This document shows positions 43,192-47,480 of a stretch of 47,480 bases of DNA, one piece after another (the first letter of the stretch is position 1; each line of letters begins with the position of its first letter). This DNA comes from Oscillospiraceae bacterium (GTDB lineage Bacteria > Bacillota > Clostridia > Oscillospirales > Ruminococcaceae): assembly GCA_017461245.1 (NCBI GenBank), contig JAFTYW010000028.1, positions 1 to 47,480 of the forward strand, in the 5' to 3' direction. The notes beneath the pieces are model-generated. The model saw nothing but the letters and a program-made list of their open reading frames with translations, was not told where the DNA came from and made no database searches. A program made the translations under genes and the position numbers.

Positions 43192-44161
43192 ACAACAAAT
43201 TCTGAACAAAATAAAAGAGTACGATAGGATTATGCTGTTTCGCCACATCAGAAACGACGGCGACTGCGTTGGCTCGACCAAGGGCTTAAAGCGCATTTTA
43301 GAGCTCACCTTCCCTAAGAAAGAGATATATCTTATTGACTCTGATAGCTCTGAATATCTCAGATTTTTAGGCCCAGAGGACGACGAGGTTTGTGACGAGA
43401 TTTACAAAAGCGCACTTGGAATAGTTATCGACACAGCTTCTGAGGCCCGCATTTCCAACAAGAAGTACGCGCTTTGCAAGGAGCTTATAAAGATAGATCA
43501 CCACATTCCCCTTGAAAATTACGGCGATATAATGTGGGTTGAGGAGGAGCGCTCCTCTGCCTGCGAGATGATTGCCGATTTTTACATCACCTTTAAGGAC
43601 GAGCTTAAAATCGACAGCGAGGCGGCAACCTATATCTACGCAGGAATGGTTACCGACTCGGGCCGCTTTAAGTACGAGGGCGTTAACGGCGACACAATGA
43701 GATGCGCCGCGGCGCTTCTTGACGTCGGGGTAAACACAGAGAGGCTTTACGCAAATCTGTACCTTGAGGAGTTTAATTACTTTAAATTCAAGGCGCACAT
43801 TTACGAGAATATGCGCATTTCCGAAAACGGCGTTGCCTACATTTACGTTGACAAGGCTATGCAGGAAAAATTCAGTCTCAGCTTAGAGGATGCGAGCGCC
43901 TGCGTTGGCAGTCTTGACGGCATCAGAGGCGCACTTTGCTGGATGGCGTTTATCGAAAACGGCGACGAGCAGGGCTCTATCAGAGTTCGCCTGCGCTCGC
44001 GCTTTGTTAAGGTAAACCCTATCGCCGAAAAATATAACGGCGGCGGGCACGCCTGCGCCTGCGGTGCGACGGTTTACAGCTGGGATGAGGCCGAGGCGCT
44101 TATCAGCGATGCTGATGCGCTTGTAAAGGAATACAAAGAAACGCACGAGGATTGGTTATGA
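43175..44161 (+). CDS. DHH/DHHA1 phosphoesterase, second paralogue (divergent)
   Basis: 328 residues from ATG 43175 (AAGGAGAGG upstream), overlapping the previous gene by 17 bp. It aligns along its length with the first paralogue: RHIRNDGDCVGS (Pro to Asn in motif I), VIDTASEARI, KIDHH and VTDSGRFKY, but the final substrate motif reads KYNGGGHACACGA rather than KYGGGGHQKASGA. Catalytic Asp/His residues are kept, so an active enzyme with shifted substrate preference is likely. Tandem retention of two such genes is unusual. Confidence 0.88.
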   Translation: MNRTVKQQILNKIKEYDRIMLFRHIRNDGDCVGSTKGLKRILELTFPKKEIYLIDSDSSEYLRFLGPEDDEVCDEIYKSALGIVIDTASEARISNKKYALCKELIKIDHHIPLENYGDIMWVEEERSSACEMIADFYITFKDELKIDSEAATYIYAGMVTDSGRFKYEGVNGDTMRCAAALLDVGVNTERLYANLYLEEFNYFKFKAHIYENMRISENGVAYIYVDKAMQEKFSLSLEDASACVGSLDGIRGALCWMAFIENGDEQGSIRVRLRSRFVKVNPIAEKYNGGGHACACGATVYSWDEAEALISDADALVKEYKETHEDWL

Positions 44162-44868
44162 GAATTTTAATTACAAACGACGACAGCGTCAGCGCTGAGC
44201 AGCTTTTGCCGCTCATTCGCTGGTGCCGAAAGCTCGGCGAGGTGACAACAGTCGTTCCCAAATACGAACAGAGCGCCAAGAGCCACGGCATTGAAATTCA
44301 TGCTCCCTTTGCAGTTGAAAAGATTTGGCTCGACGAGGAGACCGAGGTTTACACCGTTGACTCCACCCCCGCTGATTGCGTTCGCTATGCAGTTCTCGGC
44401 ATGGAGCTTGAATTTGACCTTATCATTTCGGGCATAAACCGCGGCTTTAATATGGGCACCGACATTCTCTATTCGGGAACTGTTGCGGCGGTGCGCGAGG
44501 CGGCAATTTTAGGCGTTCCCGCTATTGCCCTGTCTACAAGTCCTGAATATTACGGCGGCGCAGTAAACCATCTTGACGAGGTTTTTGATTATATCAGAGA
44601 GCGAAAGCTGCTCGAGATGCACAGTACATACAACATCAACATCCCCGAAAACCACAAGGGGATCCGCATAACCCGACAGGGTGGCTCGTATTATTCCGAT
44701 ACCTTTGATGATATGGGCGACGGAACATTTAAGGCACACGGAAAATGCGTTTACGAGGCAAGAAACAACCCAACCCTCGACACCGAAAGCGTTATGACAG
44801 GCTACATTTCCATTATGCCGCTGACCATTGATATGACGGCACAGGAGATTTACAACAAGCTCAAATAA
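44158..44868 (+). CDS. surE: 5'-nucleotidase SurE
   Basis: 236 residues. The metal-binding motif MRILITNDDS opens the protein. VVPKYEQSAKSHGI (with Ser-Gln-Ala in place of the usual SG), VDSTPADCVRYA, and LIISGINRGFNMGTDILYSG with TVAAVREAA are SurE hallmarks. It removes phosphate from nucleoside monophosphates, linking the two DHH enzymes to the nucleoside phosphorylases. The start is ATG 44158, overlapping the previous stop as ATGA; an upstream TTG at 44152 is rejected. It is the last gene of the operon; no clear terminator separates it from the RAYT remnant. Confidence 0.95.
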   Translation: MRILITNDDSVSAEQLLPLIRWCRKLGEVTTVVPKYEQSAKSHGIEIHAPFAVEKIWLDEETEVYTVDSTPADCVRYAVLGMELEFDLIISGINRGFNMGTDILYSGTVAAVREAAILGVPAIALSTSPEYYGGAVNHLDEVFDYIRERKLLEMHSTYNINIPENHKGIRITRQGGSYYSDTFDDMGDGTFKAHGKCVYEARNNPTLDTESVMTGYISIMPLTIDMTAQEIYNKLK

Positions 44869-44994
44869 TTTCGGTGATAAAAATGGGGATTTACAATCGA
44901 AAAATCACAAGATTAAAGAATTACGACTATAATACACCGGGTTACTATTTCATCACGGTTTGCACAAAGAACAAACAGAAAATCCTATGCGATA

Positions 44995-45024
44995 TTGTAG
45001 GGACCGGCGTCAGACGAACGGTCC
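44995..45024 (+). repeat. GTAG hairpin j inside the RAYT gene
   Basis: TTGTAG followed by stem GGACCG/CGGTCC (45001-45006 and 45019-45024). The in-frame translation is IVGTGVRRTV. The core GGCGTCAGACGAACG is shared with intergenic element i at 37921-37935. Confidence 0.7.
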
Positions 45025-45171
45025 ACAAACCGTACTTTTTAAATACGGCGATATTGCAAAAAGCATATTGAGATAATTAAAGATTTTTACCCGTATGTAA
45101 AAATTGAAAAATATGTAATTATGCCAAACCACATACATTTTTTGATAAGAGCTCTGGAAGCCAAGAGGAAT

Positions 45172-45276
45172 GGACCGTCGGGGACGTAGCGAAGCGCCAA
45201 ACGGTAGTGAATGACAGTCCTGCGGACTGTCAGAGCCGTGAGGTGACCGAGCCGCAGCGAGAACGGTCACTACAAA
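45172..45276. repeat. REP-like insert k interrupting the RAYT gene
   Basis: It replaces or interrupts the linker between NHIH and the C-terminal part and adds a stop (GTAG in GGGACGTAGCG). Its right end, read on the other strand, is TTTGTAG and then stem TGACCG/CGGTCA. An internal hairpin GACAGTCC/GGACTGTC lies at about 45213-45231. Confidence 0.68.
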
Positions 45277-45468
45277 TTCCTATATAGCAAGGCTTATGTC
45301 TACATTTAAAAGGTTTTACAATAAAGAAATTGGTGAAAACATTTGGCAAAGCCGTTCCAACGACCACATTATTCGTAACGAGCGCGATCATCTGAAAATT
45401 TGGAACTACATTGACACAAACCCTGCCAAATGGAGCGCGGACTGTTTTTACGTTCCGTGAATTTAAAA

Positions 45469-45526
45469 CGTAGGGAATGGATTTATCCATTCTGTATTTG
45501 CGGCACGAAAAAGGCGCGCCCTACAA
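45469..45526. repeat. REP-like element l just after the RAYT remnant
   Basis: The left half is GTAG then stem GAATGG/CCATTC with loop ATTTAT. The right half, read from the other strand, is GTAG then GGCGCG/CGTGCC with one G-T pair. It starts 9 bp after the RAYT stop, the position where REP units commonly flank their transposase gene. Confidence 0.75.
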
Positions 45527-45541
45527 TTTGAACACAAATAT

Positions 45542-45578
45542 AAAAAGGACTTGGAGAATTTCTCCAAGTCCTTTTTTC
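45542..45578 (+). terminator. Terminator-like hairpin
   Basis: AAGGACTTGGAGAA pairs with TTCTCCAAGTCCTT and is flanked by A and T runs. It may close the surE/RAYT transcript on the plus strand. Confidence 0.85.
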
Positions 45579-45595
45579 TGACTAACTGCTAAAGC

Positions 45596-45625
45596 AAAAG
45601 AGCACCCCGAGGGGTGCTCTTTTTA
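45596..45625 (-). terminator. Terminator of the OB-fold surface protein gene
   Basis: AGAGCACCCC pairs with GGGGTGCTCT around GA, flanked by A and T runs, 37 bp beyond the stop at 45662. Confidence 0.85.
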
Positions 45626-45661
45626 TATGTGCATTAACTGCACAAGAAATCGCAAATCTGA

Positions 45662-47479
45662 TTATGCACGAACCTTCTTGGTAACTACTACTGCAGCGCC
45701 TGCAAGAGCAATAATTGCGAGGAGCACATAAACGCTTATTGCATCACCGGTTTCGGGAGCGTCGACATTTCCGTCGTTGCCAGTGCCGTTGCCTGCTGCA
45801 TTGTCATCACCGGTTGTTCCGCCTGTGGTGTTGTCACCGCCGGTTGCTCCGCCTGTGGTATTGTCACCGCCGGTTGCTCCGCCTGTGGTGTTGTCGCCGC
45901 CGGTTGCTCCGCCAGTGGTATCATCATTACCGTCATCGGTTGCAGGAGCAGTCTTAAAGGTACCGTTCTTGACCTGAGCGGTGCCGTTGTACTGACCAAT
46001 AACACCGTAAATTGTGATCTCATCACCTACTGCGGGCTTAACCTCCATAGCGTCGAAGCGATTGCCGTCCTCGTCGTATGTGCCGTAGAGAGTAAGGATA
46101 TTGCCATCTGCGTCAGTGATCTTCATGTTGCCGTACTGCTCGTTGTAGATCTCAACGATAGTACCGGTTACATAGTACTTATTAGTGGTGTAGATATCGT
46201 GCTTCTTAGAAAGACCGAGGTCGATAGCTTGTTTAACAGTTAAAACGCTATCTGCCTTAGGATCGGTGTCCTCAACTGCGCCACCATCACCTGCAACGAG
46301 GTTCTGGAGCCAGCCGCTCTTGATCTGAACGGTAGTGTTGTACTTACCAACTACACCGTAAACGGTGATGGTATCGCCAACCTTAGGCTGAGGATCAAGG
46401 GTCTCAAACAGACCTTCGCCGTCCTTGGTGTATACGCCGTATACATAAATCTCATTACCGGCATCGTCAGTAATGTAGAGGTTGCCGTACTTGGTGCTTG
46501 CAATAGCAGTAATCTTACCGGTTACAAAATATTTGTCCTCGGTGTACTGGCCTGCTTCTTTGCCCTCGCCAAGAGCGATAGCCTGCTCAATGGTGAGTGT
46601 GTTTGTAGCATCGGGAGTAGGAATAACCACTGCTCCGGAGCTTGTGTTGTCGCTCGAAGTGTTGTCAGAGCTGGTGTTGTCACTTGAAGTGTTGTCGTTG
46701 TCATTGTTGACATCGCCAACTAAAACGATTGTGATAGAATCCCAATAGTTTGTTTTGCTGTAGTCGTGCTCATACTTAAAGAATGTGTAGGTCTGAGCAT
46801 CGGGAGTAACGGTGTACTCTTTTACGCCAGCCTGTGTTGATAATTTGGTTGTATAGGTGTAGCTATCTACTGCGTTACCGAAGGAGATAATTTCTGCATC
46901 CGTATTATCATATGAATTTTTGGTACTAGAGAAGGTGAACTTAATTTCTTTAATGGTTCCGCCAAATGCGGTGGTGTTCCAAAGGAGAGATGTTCCTTTT
47001 TCAGGATTGTCTCTTACCTGAATACCATTGCCATAGTTACCTAACTGTATCCATTCAAAGCCTACTCCACCAACGGTGTTTGTGCCGGCTGTGTAGTTCT
47101 GGTTTTCAAGACCCAAAGAATCAACAGTGAGAACGATCTCGCTTGTTGCGGGTGTGCTGGGAGTTGAACTTGTGTCGCTTGATGTGTCGCTCGAAACATC
47201 GCTCGAAACATCGCTGGAAACGTCACTGGAAACATTGCTGGAAACGTCGCTCGAAACGTCGCTCGAAACGTCGCTCGAAACGTCGCTCGAAACGTCGCTC
47301 GAAACGTCGCTCGAAACGTCGCTCGAAACTTCAGAACTTGTGTTGCTAGATGTGTCTGAGCTGGTTGTATCCTTAACAACTGCAGAAATCAAAGAGCCTG
47401 CAGGGAACTGAACATTCTCATAAAACTTAGCTAACTGTCCTGTAATTGTAATGGTGTCGCCAACCGCAAGGGTCTTAAC
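45662..47479 (-). CDS. Secreted surface protein with OB-fold-like repeats and PETGD anchor (5' part outside window)
   Basis: The frame is open to the right edge: 605 C-terminal residues are present. The visible part starts at the end of an OB-fold-like module (TLAVGDTITITGQLAKFYEN). A (VSSD)n linker follows at about 46-103, then a beta-sandwich of about 120 residues (SEIVLTVDSLGLENQ to DSITIVLVGD). After an NTSSD linker come two OB-fold-like repeats: YFVTGKITAIASTKYGNLYI with VGDTITVYGVVGKYN, and YYVTGTIVEIYNEQYGNMKI with VGDEITIYGVIGQYN. A TGGATGGDN repeat linker and VDAPETGDAISVY, a hydrophobic helix and KKVRA complete a sorting-signal layout. It resembles the 2069-5338 protein in its C-terminal logic. 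Ligand unknown; a TTG at 47390 is not the true start. Confidence 0.87.
   Translation of the reverse strand, partial: VKTLAVGDTITITGQLAKFYENVQFPAGSLISAVVKDTTSSDTSSNTSSEVSSDVSSDVSSDVSSDVSSDVSSDVSSDVSSNVSSDVSSDVSSDVSSDTSSDTSSTPSTPATSEIVLTVDSLGLENQNYTAGTNTVGGVGFEWIQLGNYGNGIQVRDNPEKGTSLLWNTTAFGGTIKEIKFTFSSTKNSYDNTDAEIISFGNAVDSYTYTTKLSTQAGVKEYTVTPDAQTYTFFKYEHDYSKTNYWDSITIVLVGDVNNDNDNTSSDNTSSDNTSSDNTSSGAVVIPTPDATNTLTIEQAIALGEGKEAGQYTEDKYFVTGKITAIASTKYGNLYITDDAGNEIYVYGVYTKDGEGLFETLDPQPKVGDTITVYGVVGKYNTTVQIKSGWLQNLVAGDGGAVEDTDPKADSVLTVKQAIDLGLSKKHDIYTTNKYYVTGTIVEIYNEQYGNMKITDADGNILTLYGTYDEDGNRFDAMEVKPAVGDEITIYGVIGQYNGTAQVKNGTFKTAPATDDGNDDTTGGATGGDNTTGGATGGDNTTGGATGGDNTTGGTTGDDNAAGNGTGNDGNVDAPETGDAISVYVLLAIIALAGAAVVVTKKVRA
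47170..47340. repeat. 12-bp coding tandem repeat (VSSD units)
   Basis: About a dozen units of the type GTCGCTCGAAAC in direct succession, several identical, encode Val-Ser-Ser-Asp on the minus strand. The near-perfect run at about 47238-47332 suggests recent expansion. Confidence 0.85.
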
Positions 47480-47480
47480 A

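Larger units (their letters stand above)
44883..45460 (+). pseudogene. REP-associated tyrosine transposase (RAYT/TnpA-REP) remnant
   Basis: Three reading frames together reconstruct a RAYT of the IS200/Y1 superfamily. Frame one: NRKITRLKNYDYNTPGYYF, ITVCTKNKQKILCDIVGTGV. After a first shift near 45046: KYGDIAKSI. After a second near 45068: KDFYPYVKIEKYVIMPNHIH, with the HUH-type NHIH. A stop-bearing insert (about 45172-45276) interrupts it. The C-terminus then continues as STFKRFYNKEIGENIWQ, SRSNDHIIRNERDHLKIWNY, IDTNPAKW and stop at 45458. Two frameshifts and the insert make it inactive as it stands, but the remaining identity to family motifs implies recent decay. A GTAG hairpin (44997-45024) lies inside the coding part. 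It begins 14 bp after surE. Confidence 0.85.

Noticed and set aside
47170-47340. 12-bp tandem repeats that could be an origin iteron cluster
   Set aside because: They are in-frame coding repeats (VSSD), with no DnaA boxes, AT-rich stretch or rep gene nearby.

Overview
The window reads as a chromosomal segment of a spore-forming, Gram-positive gut Clostridia, most like the Oscillospirales/Ruminococcaceae. Pointers are the GerW/YtfJ sporulation gene beside its DUF2953 partner, linked scpA-scpB, a one-chain (alpha2) glycyl-tRNA synthetase, strong SD sequences with near-consensus sigma-A promoters, and large secreted proteins ending in a PETGD-type wall-anchor signal. No plasmid or phage replication genes are visible. 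The taxonomic call is inference from gene content.

Layout. (1) 1-5760: two tandem, near-identical copies of a secreted modular protein gene on the minus strand (the left copy runs off the edge). Gene-poor spacers between them are packed with short hairpin repeats. (2) 5764-12151: a minus-strand housekeeping operon, M50 protease-scpA-scpB-DUF2953-ytfJ-dacF-rluB-glyQS. (3) 12197-16143: divergent promoters, then uvrA and an AEC permease on the plus strand. (4) 16144-31440: a 15-gene minus-strand surface polysaccharide operon from one promoter. rmlA/B/D/C make dTDP-4-keto-6-deoxyglucose and dTDP-L-rhamnose, and FdtA/FdtB-like enzymes divert the same intermediate to a 3-amino-3,6-dideoxyhexose. 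Four glycosyltransferases, a Wzy-like polymerase, a Wzx-like flippase, an O-acyltransferase, a GNAT and a CDP-glycerol transferase-like protein complete it. (5) 31590-33250: a zinc-ribbon membrane protein and uridine kinase. (6) 33253-35053: a decayed region beside an initiator tRNA gene, with an 18-bp tRNA 3'-end direct repeat and remnants of a GH29 fucosidase and an AraC regulator joined head to head. (7) 35112-37785: an AraC regulator divergent from an unusual YgjV-membrane/beta-propeller fusion. (8) 38053-44868: nucleoside and nucleotide salvage, tdk-cdd-ATPase and then deoC-deoD-udp-DHH-DHH-surE. (9) 44883-45526: a frameshifted REP-associated tyrosine transposase (RAYT) remnant with hairpin repeats inside and after it. 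(10) 45662-right edge: a second PETGD-anchored surface protein with OB-fold-like repeats.

The signal I consider most worth attention is the dispersed hairpin family. At least 13 hairpins in spacers at about 1.46-1.91, 5.5-5.67, 34.8-35.05, 37.8-38.0 and 45.0-45.53 kb nearly all start with GTAG (or end with CTAC on the other strand) followed by a perfect or near-perfect stem. The stem sequences differ from copy to copy while pairing is kept. GTAG plus hairpin is the recognition architecture known for REP elements of TnpA-REP/RAYT transposases, and a RAYT remnant sits in the same window. It shares a 15-bp hairpin core with an intergenic element 7 kb away. I interpret this as a clostridial REP-like system with unusually variable stems.

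All functions are read from motifs and context. No database or folding search was run.
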